64,000 nucleotides of DNA from Hysterangium stoloniferum (Eukaryota > Basidiomycota > Agaricomycetes > Hysterangiales > Hysterangiaceae), in the NCBI GenBank assembly GCA_015178975.1, contig WHVD01000264.1, positions 21,117-85,116 of the forward strand, given 5' to 3'. Below the pieces are notes generated by a model. It made no database searches and was not told the DNA's origin. It was given only the letters and a program-made list of their open reading frames with translations. Positions within the stretch are counted from its first letter, which is position 1. Each line of letters opens with the position of its first letter. A program made the translations under genes and the position numbers. Shown here in pieces: positions 35,678 to 46,275 of the stretch.

Positions 35678-36423
35678 GCTTATCTTGTTTCATGATTACT
35701 TGTTTGGATCTCATTATTACCAGATTTGGTATTGCATACATTCTACAGTCTATATAAACTAGCTAATGTTGTACATACAATCCAGTCAGAAAATCAACTA
35801 AGTTTTCAGACTAAGTCCTCCCCCTAGTTACATAAGCACATACCCGCTCCATCTCCATCTCACAACACTATCGACCGCATTGGAGCCCATGGGCTGTCTG
35901 ACTGGTCCTTCAACCTCAACCTCCAACCTCAACCTCCAACCTATCAACTACACCCAGACTCCCCAGGTTTCCCACCTGCCTGTCTGAAATTGGATACAAC
36001 GATCTTGTGAGGGCACAGCCTATAAGCTGAAGCCAAGTCCTACCAGATTATCTGTGGGTTTCTCCAGACACTGTTAAGGGTCATGCAAAGCTCAGCAGAG
36101 GGTTTCTGGAGAAACCCATGGATAATCTGGTAAGACTTGGCTTCAGCTTATAGGCTGCACCCTCACAAGATTGTTGTGTCCAATTTCAGACAGGCAGATG
36201 GGAAACCCAGGGAGTCTGGGTGTAGTTGATAGGTTGGAGGTTGATGTTGAAGGACCAGTCGGAAAGTCCATGGGCTCCGACAAGGTCGATAGTGTTGTGA
36301 GATGGAGATGGAGCAGGTATGTGCTTATGTAACTGGGGGAGGACTTAGTCTGAAAACTTAGTTAATTTTCTGACTGGATTGTATGTACACCATTAGCTAT
36401 GTTATATAGACTGTAGAATGTAC

Positions 36424-37149
36424 TGTTAAGTGCCATGTCAGAACTTATTCCAGAACTATTGGAAAGTCACCGGGAATTCAGAAACTATCAGATAGGGGCA
36501 GGACATTGGCTTCAGCTTATGTGTTGCACCTCTACACAAATGCTCAGAAGTCCTTAATTTCAAAGGTGAGACTTATGCTGGAAGATACGGATATTCAGAG
36601 TTCCGAAGAGTTCCGAATATCGAGCATACAGAAAGATGGAAGAGGGAATAAGAAACTAAGTCATTATCAGATCTAAAGTAAAGTACAAATTCACGGAAAC
36701 TAATATAAGTCTTCTCATTATTGTACTACAAACTAAGACCACAATAAGATGGAAATGGAAGTATTCTGAAATGGGAATACAATAAGATGAATTGGGGAGA
36801 CAATATTCTGAAACGGGAATATAATAAACAAACGAGTGAATACTTGTCAACAAACGAGTGAATACTTGTCAACAAACGAGTGAATACTTGTCAACAAACG
36901 AGTGAATACTTGTCAACAAACGAGTGAATACTTGTCAACAAACGAGTGAATACTTGTCAACAAACGAGTGAATACTTGTCAACAAACGAGTGAATACTTG
37001 TCAACAAACGAGTGAATACTTGTCAACAGACAAATTACCAAATGCAGAACAAGGGAAGAATATGGAGAATACGGTAACTATGATGTTCTGTAGTTGGAAG
37101 TTGGAAGTTGGAAGTCAGATATTGAAACATCTGGGAATGGGTCATAACA
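36424..37149 (-). mobile_element. LTR, family D, nested
   Basis: Starts TGTTAAGTGCCATGTCAG and ends GGGTCATAACA; both flanks contain AATGTA. It carries an expanded 22-bp tandem array at 36827-37024 that is single copy in the D LTR at 15250. Confidence 0.88.
36827..37024. repeat. Minisatellite, 9 x 22 bp
   Basis: Nine apparently identical units of AACAAACGAGTGAATACTTG plus TC fill exactly 198 bp inside the D LTR. Units without visible changes in an otherwise decayed LTR point to recent expansion or homogenisation. Confidence 0.95.
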
Positions 37150-37950
37150 AATGTATGCAATACCAAATCCAGTAATAATGAGATCCAAACAAGTAATCAT
37201 GAAACGAGATAAGTAAACACCAAATTAGGTGTTAGGAATAGAATGGAATGGAAGTGGAGCCTGAAATGTGACAGGTCATTTGACCATAATGGGAATGGGG
37301 CTCAGTTAGAGAGCTGATGGGTTTTCTGGGTGGGGTCCAGTGACTGATGTGTGGAACAGGGTCAGAATTAGACAGGGATGATGTGCACGGGTTCTGGCAG
37401 GTATTCTGATGACTGGTACATGAGACAACAAAGGTCGGGCATGGACAGGTTTGATGTCTGGGTTCTGGCAGGTATTCCGGTTAACTGATAACTGGTGCAT
37501 ATAGGGTGTGGGTGCATATAGGGTAGTGCCTGGAGTCCGGTGGGTTTTCCAGTTGTAACAGAAACCCTCCACTAAGCTTTGCACAACCCTTAATATGTGT
37601 CATTGCCAATGTATCAATTGATGGTGTTTTGACATTCATGGTAAGTATGCTTAGAGATTTGAAGTAACTGGTTTTTGCATGCTTGGAAAGTGTTATATAT
37701 AAATAAGCATACATTACATTATTCTAATGTGTGGATAAAATGCTGTCATTTGCAGCAACATTTACTTGTGACAAAGAATGACAAATTGGCAGAATGTGAC
37801 AGTCTGCTCATATGTCAAGTCTGGGGGCTTTGTTGAGCTTTGATGCAGGAATGTGGCTAGAACACCTTCACATTGGCAAACAACCAGATCTCATGGCAGA
37901 CAAGCTGAATGGTAACAATCAACTCATTACTGCCACTGGGATACCCCCCT

Positions 37951-38955
37951 CTCCAAAAAAATTTAGGATCCTTAGTAGAGCATTATTTTATATAAACTCC
38001 AATAGTCAACCATTTAATCCTTATAAGAGTTAAAAATTGATTAGGGATCTTTTGAGGATCCTAAAGTTTATTGGATTCTAAACCCTGCAATCACATGTTA
38101 GATCCTTACAGCTGTTCCGAGTACCTAAGGTGGAGTTCAGAATTTAAAAAAAATCCTGCCACAGACAAATTGTGCCATATCTCCTGAATGAGTGGCAATT
38201 AAGGCATAATAACATTCTATGTGTATGATATTGTATGGATCTATGTATATATGTATATATTTGCCCTTATGACAGGCTATTTAATATTCAGTGACATATC
38301 ATTGCAATGGTTCCCTTTCATTCAATTCTCTCTATATTTGCACATAAGCTGGTGGAATTAATACTATGTATTGTATCTAAACATCACCTGAGTTTTAAGG
38401 CCTGATACTACCTTTTGAACAAGTTATACTACTCACTATCAAGTGTGCATACAGTAAGTGACACAACTTGTTCAAAGGGTGGTATTAAGCCTCACAGCTT
38501 GGGGTATATTCATACACAATATATAGTATTCGTCCCACCAGCTTATGTGCAAATCAAGGAAGAATTGAATGAAGGGGAGCCATTGCACTCATATTTCACT
38601 AAATATTAAATAGCATCTCATAAGGCCAACTATATACATAAATATATAGACCTATACTAAATAGTACACACTCCAAATTATTTTGTCTTAATTGGGTCCC
38701 TTTCCTGAGATACAACACAATTTGTCTGTGGGTCGAAAGCAGAATTTTTTTTTAAACTTTGAACTCCGCCTTAGGTACTCGGAACAGCTGTAACCAATTT
38801 TAACTCGGTTATGAATCTTTTAAGGATCCAAAAGTTCGTTGGATTCTAAACCCGCCAATCACACGTTGGATCCGTAACCGACTTTAAATCGGTTAAGGAT
38901 CCGCGGAGTTTATATAAAATAAGCCTCTACTAAAGATCCTAAAAATTTTTGGGAG
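37951..38955. mobile_element. 1-kb fold-back element, arms about 480 bp
   Basis: CTCCAAAAAAATTTAGGATC at the left faces GATCCTAAAAATTTTTGGGAG (diverged) at the right, and the arms stay paired until about 38428 and 38459. Only about 30 bp lie between. Small open frames inside are palindrome by-products. The right arm keeps many CpGs that read TG or CA in the left arm. No certain target duplication was found. Confidence 0.85.
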
Positions 38956-39427
38956 CAAGGGCTTTTCCCGGTGTGTGTGGCGCCGAGCGTTGGATATTTT
39001 TGGTTCTGAAAGCCGGTCAGTTTCATATACGGAGGCTACCCCGATGAAACCACTTAGTCGCGCCACTGATATATGTTTGCCGCTCTCCTAGTAACACCTA
39101 TAATAGCTGAGTCCGGCGCGCTGCGTACATGTTACGTACTTTTAAGGAAGAAGAAGACTGATAAGAAACGTCATTGAGATGCTCGCCTGTGCCGTTAACC
39201 GGTGTGTATTCATGGTTTGACAAAATCAGAGATTTATTTGCTAATTACAAGACACTATAGTACTGCGCTATCCCGTGTAAAGCATGTCTGCATACGGTCC
39301 AAACCCATCCCGCAATAGCCAATTCATCATCCAAACGAGTGTGTACACACTTGGCCAAACGACATACGCTGGTGCAGCAACTCATTGACAGCATGGAGCG
39401 CCGTCAATTCACCACCTTATCTCTGCG
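38956..39427. other. No gene seen
   Basis: CpG-normal lead-in to the acetyltransferase-like fragment; a frameshifted continuation of that gene may lie at 39370-39430. Confidence 0.35.
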
Positions 39428-39666
39428 ACGATCCCCTATGCTCTGGCCGGCCACCTCTATGCTACTTTTCAGGCCGAACTCGATCGCGGCGTCACATACC
39501 CACGAGAGCACCCAATGACCCGTCAGGGCTTCGATACCTACTTCCTTGGCAGTGATTGCTTCGTCGGTATATTACATGCCTCAGACAAGGCCCCTGCAGC
39601 GGGCGTGTCCCTTGAAGAGGCAGCGGAAGGCAAAGACTGGGAGCAGACTGTCGGAGGCGTCTACTA
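39428..39666 (+). pseudogene. GNAT N-acetyltransferase fragment, N-terminal half
   Basis: One frame reads IPYALAGHLYATFQAELDRG, VTYPREHPMTRQGFDTYFLG, SDCFVGIL and WEQTVGGVYYV. This is the N-terminal pattern of fungal GNAT acetyltransferases, which use acetyl-CoA to acetylate small molecules or proteins. In that family the acetyl-CoA-binding part follows YYVKPNYPGR; here the match ends right after YYV, so the catalytic half is absent. The upstream part appears shifted in frame. The 270 bp kept have normal CpG and GC, so it is a recent host-gene fragment rather than a transposon gene. The identification is from memory of the family pattern. Confidence 0.5.
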
Positions 39667-40004
39667 TGTTACTATCCTCGATCAATTTCCAACGTCTCCT
39701 CTGGGAAAATTACGGATAACGTAGGATGGTGAAATGACAAGAGATTGTTGCCCCCTGCATTGGCAGGTGCGAGGTGAATTTTCGAAGATAGTGCTTCACT
39801 GTTATCCCAAGATTGACAAGATCGACCTACAAGAGTCTGGTTCTCAGTGAAATGCCAAAGGCAGAGAGACAAAACGGATACTTTGCGAATGCTCACAGCA
39901 AGGCGAGACGGCCAAAGAAAAAGGGACAGCATCTGGTGGGTCTTTTTTTCATGTCCTCGATATATCCTCCAGAGATGATGAGCTTGTGGGGAAATATGGA
40001 AGCA

Positions 40005-41580
40005 GGTTGGCTTTCCCGTCATGTGTTATCGTTATGAGGTATGGTTAAGGGCTCCAAAGGTTCGACTGTACCATCACAACCGCATCAGTTATCTGGGATT
40101 AGCCCCATCCACTACGGACGAAATATTTAACAGAGAATAGTATACAGCTGACAGCCATAAAGGTTTTCGATGACTAGATTTATTGTGGCTGACTGCACTC
40201 ACAGAAACTTCAGGGACATATTACATGACAACTTCTGCACCAACACGTGCCAGAGAGCCTCAAGATTCATGCATGTGTATCAGACGACGGACGTTATGAA
40301 TTCTGAAAGTACGTGAAATGAAACCAAAATGATTCTCGAGGATTTTGTCCAAATGAGGAATGTTGTTTCACTAAGGCGATAAATTTATTAGAATAAAGAA
40401 GGGAGGTGGATGTGAGACACAAGAAGTGTGAGAGCTCAGACACAGACACAGACACGAACGAGCGAATGCAAATTTCACCAGCGCACACTACGGACCCACA
40501 ATGGTACATAACTTGTAACTACTGTGCCGAGTCACTAAATCTAACAAAATTAGTTGCAAATACTCTCTAATAGATCTGACCGTCCAGCGGAAGATCAATA
40601 GCGCCCGCTGTGTTGTCAAAATGGTTCATTCGGGCGCCGATCGCACTCTAGACTTCCTCAATTATAGATCTTGCTCAATAATAGATGGTCCTGCTAGCAC
40701 AAGCTCAGCTACCCACACTTTCGATCTATCTGTGAAGCGATAGGCGATGGTATGTATGATGCCTCTTCCTACACCCAACCAGGACCTCGGACCTCTCATT
40801 CCACCAACCAGTGACTCATGCCTACAGGATCCTTCCGTGAGTGTTGCGGTTGACCTCAGGGGACAAGTGCCGTTAAGTGCATGAAGATAGGCTATGTAAT
40901 TTTCAAGTGGCAACAATCATTAATGCTACGATAAAGGGGCAAAAGCAATATTGTGAAGCCCAAATTTCTCGCCCACGAAACCGCGACTCACCTTGAGAAG
41001 AATATCTCCACGGTATAATGGGACAATTTTTCTGTCATCCTAAGGGTCTTTCTCGGTGAATCGGATGTGTAAGGATGCTCGTTGAGTATTAAGTTATTGG
41101 CCAGTCATGACCAACGTATTAACACCTTATAGAGGTTCTCTTCCTCTAGTGTCTTAATATTTCAATGCTGCAATCGTGAAGAAGAATTCGACAACCTTTT
41201 TCAGCAGTTGAGAAAGAAATTCAGTTATGGTGTGTTTCTGTTTCAATGTTGCAGAGAAACAGCTACTGGAACTTCATTTGAAGTTGCCAATCGGCACTCC
41301 TTGTGCCACAGCACTTCGTCGTACTTCTATCCCAATTTATCTATATTTACCCCTACCTTGGTCCACAAAAATTTACCCTTTGATCCAATCACCATGGCCT
41401 GCCCATAGTCGATGAACGCTTCACAACGCACAAGCTCCACTTCGTTTGTACGGTGTGGGCATTCGTATCATGCTCCTTCCAGGCTTGAGAGGTATGAACC
41501 TTTCCTTCTTTATTCTCCTCGACGCATTTTGCTCTGTTAGAGTTTCTCCACCTTGGACTCTGACGTGAGCTCCACAACCT
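40005..41580 (+). repeat. Segmental duplication, part 3 (copy at 49456-50890)
   Basis: Starts GGTTGGCTTTCCCGTCATG and matches the sequence that in the other copy follows directly after 49455. Shared words include CCTCAAGATTCATGCATGTG and ACCAACGTATTAACACCTTA. It carries an extra 200 bp (about 40380-40582) with a J-type junction that the other copy lacks. Confidence 0.85.
40380..40582 (+). mobile_element. Insertion with family J LTR start
   Basis: Absent from the paralogue at 49850. A purine run (AATAAAGAAGGGAGGTGGA) precedes TGTGAGACACAAGAAGTGTG; the piece ends around CTAACA at 40546 plus a short tail. It is probably a retroelement remnant. Confidence 0.55.
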
Positions 41581-41704
41581 TGCACTAAATGGGGAGTGAG
41601 TAAGGACTTGTCAAGAAAAAAAAGAAGATAACTTACTTTTCCCACAGATGTTCTCCTCCCCTTCTTTCTCTGCCTTGTGAAATCAGCCTTAAAGGGAGGG
41701 TGCT

Positions 41705-42025
41705 GTTAGGACCAGAAAACCAATTGGGTCCTGGATCCTACTGAAACATAATACCTTTATTCTATTCCATGCCCCTTGTTATTCACTTTTTTCCACTTTA
41801 CTCTTTTACACCACATCAATCCCTATCATTCTGATATCACATATAAGCAGTCTTTAGTGTTGAACTCACCTCAGTCCATTGGACAATGATCTGAGACTGA
41901 GGTAAGTCAACTTACACAACAATAATAGTACAATGTTGCTGAATATGTATGTTAGACATGTATATTAGGTAGCACATAATTCAGTCTGTTATACAACTAT
42001 ATGAAACTGAGATACATATATTATG
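41705..42025. repeat. LTR-like repeat, family E
   Basis: Starts TGTTAGGACCAGAAAACC. It shares CTCAGTCC...GAGACTGAGGTAAG and AAACTGAGATA-type blocks with the E LTR at 20250-20623. The ends are uncertain. It borders the copia RNase H relic. Confidence 0.55.
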
Positions 42026-42032
42026 TTCCCTG

Positions 42033-42402
42033 CATTGTCAGCAAGGTTGTCAATAGATGGGAGGTGACATACATACTTGATGTCAGCACCTGCAATGCAT
42101 TCCCTAATGTAGTAGTACCTAGTGTCAATATACTTAACTCATGAGTTGTGTTTGGCATTTTTAGTTAGTGATACAGTGCCAGCATTGTCATTCCATAGTA
42201 TTTCTGACTGTGGCTGTGGATAACCAATCTCATCCATTACCAAGTGTATCCATAATATCTGCTTCATCACCCTAGTGAGTGCCATGTCTTCCACTTCAGT
42301 TGTCAAAAGTGCAACAGTCAGTTGATATTGAGACCCCCAAGGCTGTTGGACCTCCTGCCTGTATGAAAACAGGCCCAGAGCATGAGCAATGAGTATCATG
42401 GT
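42033..42402 (-). pseudogene. Ty1/copia RNase H domain
   Basis: The minus strand reads TVALLTTEVEDMALTRVMKQ, ILWIHLVMDEIGYPQ, ILWNDNAGTVSLTKNAKHNS, a stop, then VKYIDTRYYYIRECIAGADI and HLPSIDNLADN. This is the copia RNase H order at the C-terminus of pol. The acidic residues of TTE and NDN remain. The domain is severed from the reverse transcriptase part at 44898 by the 2.5-kb LTR element at 42403-44892. Confidence 0.88.
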
Positions 42403-42737
42403 ATTAGATTTTTTGGGTTTGCAAACAATGTAGCATGTGATTGATGGGTAATGAGGTATAGTATTACCAGTAGTAGGTACTTAAACTAGGTACTTGTACT
42501 ATACACTTCATATGTTTGCAACACATTCTTTGTACCCAAACCAAGTCAAGCATATTACAAACCCACAAAATCTAACACAAATGTATAACCTAGCTTGAAG
42601 GGCATTATCAAGCAATGCCAAGTGGGGCTGAAACCACTAGACTTGCACAGCTTTGAGTAGCCACTCGCTTTATTGTCGCCCACATCACACACTGACCTGT
42701 CCCAACACTTGTGCTATGAAGTTGACCTGAACTGCTG

Positions 42738-43015
42738 CAACACCTTGTTGAAAAGCACCACACGCTGAACCCAAACCTGTGGACACCTTTTTGAAAAGCG
42801 TCTCACACTGATCCTTAACTTGAACCCATGGACACCTCATTGAAAAGCGTCGCACATCAAACCAAACTGTCAGCCATGCCTTGTTGAACAGTGTGCACCA
42901 AACTGAATTGAATTGTTGGCTACACCTCATTGAAAAGTGTGTGCTGCATTGAACTCAAACTTGAACTTGTGTGCACCTTGTCAAAAAGCATTGCATAACT
43001 GGACTCAGACTGAAA
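42738..43015 (+). repeat. Degenerate tandem array, about six 45-50-bp units
   Basis: Each unit starts near ACACCTYRTTGAAAAGYR and ends with TGAACC...GTGG-like words. The array makes up most of the interior of the TRIM-like element. Confidence 0.7.
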
Positions 43016-43090
43016 TCATGCCAGAATCATTGACTCCGAAACTTGATGATTACAACTACACTGACTGAGCATGTTCTCTTAGTCATTTAG

Positions 43091-44669
43091 TGTTACAACC
43101 AGAAATCCTGCTGGACTCTGGGTACTAACTTACTGTTACAACCGGAATTCCCACCGGACTCTGGGCACTAACTTATATGCACCCACACCCTATATGCACC
43201 AATTGTCAGTTTACTGGAATTCCTGCCGGACTCTGTACATCAGACTTGTCCACATTCAACTCCGTTACCTCATGTATCAGTCACCGGAATACCCGCTGGA
43301 CTCCATCCCTGTCTATGTCCAACTCTGTCCCACACATCAGTCACTGGACCCTGCTCAGAAAACCCATCATCCCTCTAACTGAGCCCCATTCCCGTTTTAG
43401 TCAAATGACCTGTCACAATTCAGACTCCACTCCATTCCGTTCCATTCCTAACACCAAGTTTGGTGTTTACTTATCTCATTTTATGTTTGCTAGTTTCGTT
43501 TTCATTATTACTGGAGTTGGTATGTTATTCATTCCACAGTCTATATAGTCTGGCAGATGTTGTATATACAATCCAGTCAGAAAATCAGCTTAGATTCCCC
43601 CCAGTAATCTCAAGTACATTTTCTGCTCTAAACTCCTCTTTGAATTACACCACTCTAGCTAGTTGGAGCCCACGGGCTCCGACGCATCTATCACTCAACC
43701 CCTGACTGATCTATCTCAACTCCCTGACCTCTCGACCCACGAACCCCACCCGGACTCCCCAGGATTCCCATCTGCCCGTTTGAAATTGGACAGCACAATC
43801 TCACAAGGGTACAGCCTATAAGCTGAAGCCAAGTCCTACCAGATTTCCTGCAAGTTTCTCCAGAAACCCTCCATGTATGCACCCTTAACACTTATATGCA
43901 CCCACACCCTATATGCACCAATTGTCAGTTTACTGGAATACCCGCTGGACTCTGTACATCAGACCTGTCCATGCTTGAACCTTCATTACTTCATGTATCA
44001 GTCACCGGAATACCCACCGGACTCCATTCCTGTCTATCTCTGACCCTGTCCCATGCACCAGTCACTGGACCCCGCTTGGAAAACCCAACAGCTCTCTAAC
44101 TGAGCCCCATTCCCGTTATGGTCAAATGACCTGTCACGATTTGGACTCTGCTCCCACCCTGTTCCTGTTATGGTATTATGACCTGTCACAATTTGGACTC
44201 TGCTCCACTCTGTTCCATTCCTAACACCAAGTTTGGTGTTTATTTATCTCATTTCATATTTGCTAGTTTAGTTTTCATTATTACTGGATTTGGTATGTTA
44301 TTCATTCCACAGTCTATATAGTCTGGCAGATGTTGTATATACAATCCAGTCAGAAAATCAGCTTAGATTCCCCCCAGTAATCTCAAGTACATTTTCCACT
44401 CTAATCTCCTCTTTGAAACACACCGCTTGACCTCATCGGAGCCTGCAGGCTCTGACCCATCTATCACTCAACCTCTGACCTATTTATCTCAACTCCCTGA
44501 CCTCTCAACCCACGAACCCCTCCCAGACTCCCCAGGATTCCCGTCCACCCATTTGAAATTGGACAAGATGATCTCACGAGGGTGCAGCCTATAAGCTGAA
44601 GCCAAGTCCTACCGGCTTTCCTGCAGGTTTCTCCAGAAACCCTCCAATAAGCTCCATGCACTCTTAACA
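43091..44669 (+). mobile_element. Solo LTR, family A, holding a second A LTR
   Basis: Starts TGTTACAACCAGAAATCC, ends GCACTCTTAACA, with TTTAG on both sides (43086-43090, 44670-44674). It is interrupted after 43 bp by another A LTR. It shows TATATAG and CCAGTCAGAAAATCAGC, and the shared core near 44594. Confidence 0.94.
43134..43890 (+). mobile_element. Solo LTR, family A, nested
   Basis: Starts TGTTACAACCGGAATTCC, ends GCACCCTTAACA, flanked by CTTAC and CTTAT. It has only one copy of the roughly 60-bp ATGACCTGTCACRATTY block that is duplicated in most other A LTRs. Confidence 0.92.
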
Positions 44670-44897
44670 TTTAGTTTGAATATTTCTGTATTAAGACTAC
44701 ATTGTTCAAGAAGGGGTATTAGATTTTTTGGGTTTGTGAACAATGTAGCATGTGATTGATGGGTAACTGTGTATAGTATTACCAGTAGTAGGTACTTAAA
44801 CTAGGTACTTGTACTATACACTTCATACATTTGCAACATGTTCTTTGCACCCAAACTGAGTCAAGTGTATTACAAACCTGCAAAATCTAATACATGG

Positions 44898-45187
44898 CCC
44901 CCAGCATAATCAGCATCAACATAGCCTATTGGTGTTAGGTCCCTATATCTCCCTCCATAGGTAATTTTATAGTTGAGTGGTACCCTTGAGGTATTGGAGG
45001 ACATGTCTAAGTGTGTTCCAATGAGCACCTGGTTAGATGAAAATTTGCTCAATGTTGATATTGGATAGGATAGATCAGGGTGTGTTGTGATTTGGGCATA
45101 CATAATCAACCAGGAGTACCATCTACTCCCATCAAAACATTTGTCAGCAGGCAGTTGGAAAAGGGCCAGTTGTGAGGACATGATCAA
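44898..45187 (-). pseudogene. Ty1/copia relic: gag start fused to reverse transcriptase end
   Basis: The minus strand begins ALFQLPADKCFDGSRWYSW, the same motif as ALFQLSTDEHFDGNKWHSW-like gag start at 52475, and passes in frame into LIMYAQITTHPDLSYPISTL, GYVDADYAG, which is the C-terminal part of copia reverse transcriptase. Gag, integrase and most of the polymerase are thus deleted with the frame kept at the join. A further frameshift lies in the NTLRHVLQYLKGT stretch. The 45188-45500 region upstream resembles the leader of the copia at 52270. Confidence 0.8.
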
Positions 45188-45540
45188 GTATTGATTATAG
45201 TTAAATTGGAGCCAGCATGATTGGAAATCAAGTGGTCAAAATTGTATTTGAGTCAGGGTCAGCACAATTGATCAATGTTATGGTTGGGTAGGTGTTCAGT
45301 GCAATCATGGTCAATAGTCAGTTCAGAGTTCAGGGTTAGTGCAATCAGTTAATGTTACAATTGGGTCGGGTTTCAGTGTGATTGTGGTCAATAGTCAGTT
45401 CAAGGTTCATACATAGGTGCTTGTATATTAGTTTCTAGTAACTTGGAATGGGGCCCATAACCTATTAGAAATAATATGCCTGTCATATAAATGGGTGAAA
45501 ACTTTCATGATTAACTGGTAAGCCATAACATACCACAATC
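45188..45540 (-). repeat. Copia leader region with possible primer site
   Basis: On the minus strand AATAGGTTATGGGCCCCA is followed by a leader rich in CACTGACC-type words, as at 52268 in plus orientation. The GGGCCC-type block may be the tRNA primer site; this is an inference from position. Confidence 0.45.
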
Positions 45541-46189
45541 GACACGAATAGCATAAATTGACTGAGGTTGCTGTACTATCTTCGAGGTATTTATAAATAA
45601 AACTGCTGCCAAGTGGAAAGAAAATAGTTGTTAGACATTGCCAAGGAAAGAATTACTGCGAGATATCACCAAGAGATTTGATACAATGAGATGAGTAGGT
45701 CTTATGACTCCGAAAATCTCGGTGTTGTGAGCATGTGTTAGTCGTGATCCGTATGCCGAATACCCACGTTGAACAGAGGCACTATCAAAGTGCTGCCTGT
45801 ATCGACTGCGCATTCCCTAACTTGCCGAGAGTAATTCGGCACTCAACGTCCAGCTGAGCAAAAGGAGTCTCATGCCTTTGTTTCTCTTACGACGGCTCTG
45901 GCGATTCACAGTCTTTTAAAAATTTCATTTACTGACGTCTTCACATTATTACATACCAAATCCCCTAAGATACTTTGTAAGGGCGCCGTAATATGTGATT
46001 ATATTTACGACCTTTGACATATTTTGCGTTGAGACTCCGCTGCATCCGTAACCGGGGGTCCGGTTCTCTCTGTTCAGAGAAACACCGGACCGGACCGGAC
46101 CGAACTTTGGTATCCCCGGATACTGAAGGTGATTTGAGCATTGCTGTAGCTCCCGGGTAAATCCGGATGTTGCGCAATAAACATACGCA
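45541..46189. other. No gene seen; CpG-normal
   Basis: A short ACCGG tandem (about four units, 46085-46105) and a hairpin around it (CGGTTCTCTCTGTTCAGAGA) are the only structures noticed. Confidence 0.4.
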
Positions 46190-46275
46190 AATGACAAGTT
46201 GGTAGCTTAGGTGGTAGAGCATAAGGCCAGTTATATGAGGACACAGGTTGAATCCCCGTTCGAGTCATTTCCTTG
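46190..46275 (+). ncRNA. tRNA-like sequence (tRNA-derived SINE head or pseudogene)
   Basis: GGTAGCTTAGGTGGTAGAGC is a near-perfect A box with a D-stem (GCTT/GAGC), and AGGTTGAATCCCC about 45 nt on is a good B box with a plausible T stem. The anticodon stem is imperfect and a normal 7-bp acceptor stem in the right place is missing, so I do not call a functional tRNA. AAATGAC and GTCATTT lie outside and could pair. Confidence 0.45.

Larger units (their letters stand above)
36072..37560 (-). mobile_element. LTR, family A, nested and inverted
   Basis: Starts TGTTAAGGGTCATGC and ends CCAGTTGTAACA, flanked by GACAC and GAAAC (four of five match). It lies inside the A LTR at 34777 and contains the D LTR at 36424-37149. 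Confidence 0.88.
34777..37595 (+). mobile_element. Solo LTR, family A, holding three further LTRs
   Basis: Starts TGTTATGACCAGAAAATCC and ends CACAACCCTTAATA, with TGTGT on both sides (34772-34776, 37596-37600). The terminal CA has become TA. The LTR itself is in three pieces (34777-35091, about 35678-36071, 37561-37595), separated by a C LTR and by a minus-oriented A LTR that contains a D LTR. Confidence 0.92.
42403..44892 (+). mobile_element. Non-coding LTR element (TRIM-like), complete ends
   Basis: Two direct repeats of about 175 bp (42403-42577 and 44717-44892) start TATTAGATTTT and end AAAATCTAATA (CA-variant in the left one), forming their own 11-bp inverted repeat. CATGG stands on both sides (42398-42402, 44893-44897). 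The purine run AAGAAGGGG immediately before the right repeat fits a polypurine tract, so I read it plus. The inside has no coding frame; two A LTRs were later inserted. Without these it is about 0.9 kb. The TA...TA termini instead of TG...CA are unusual. Confidence 0.85.

Noticed and set aside
36827-37024. CRISPR array
   Set aside because: The repeats are head to tail without unique spacers and lie within a eukaryotic LTR.
38415-38609. Open frame in the 1-kb palindrome
   Set aside because: It crosses the palindrome centre and reflects the inverted arms.
42685-42930. Minus-strand open frame in the TRIM-like element
   Set aside because: It spans the tandem array and follows its period; no domain.
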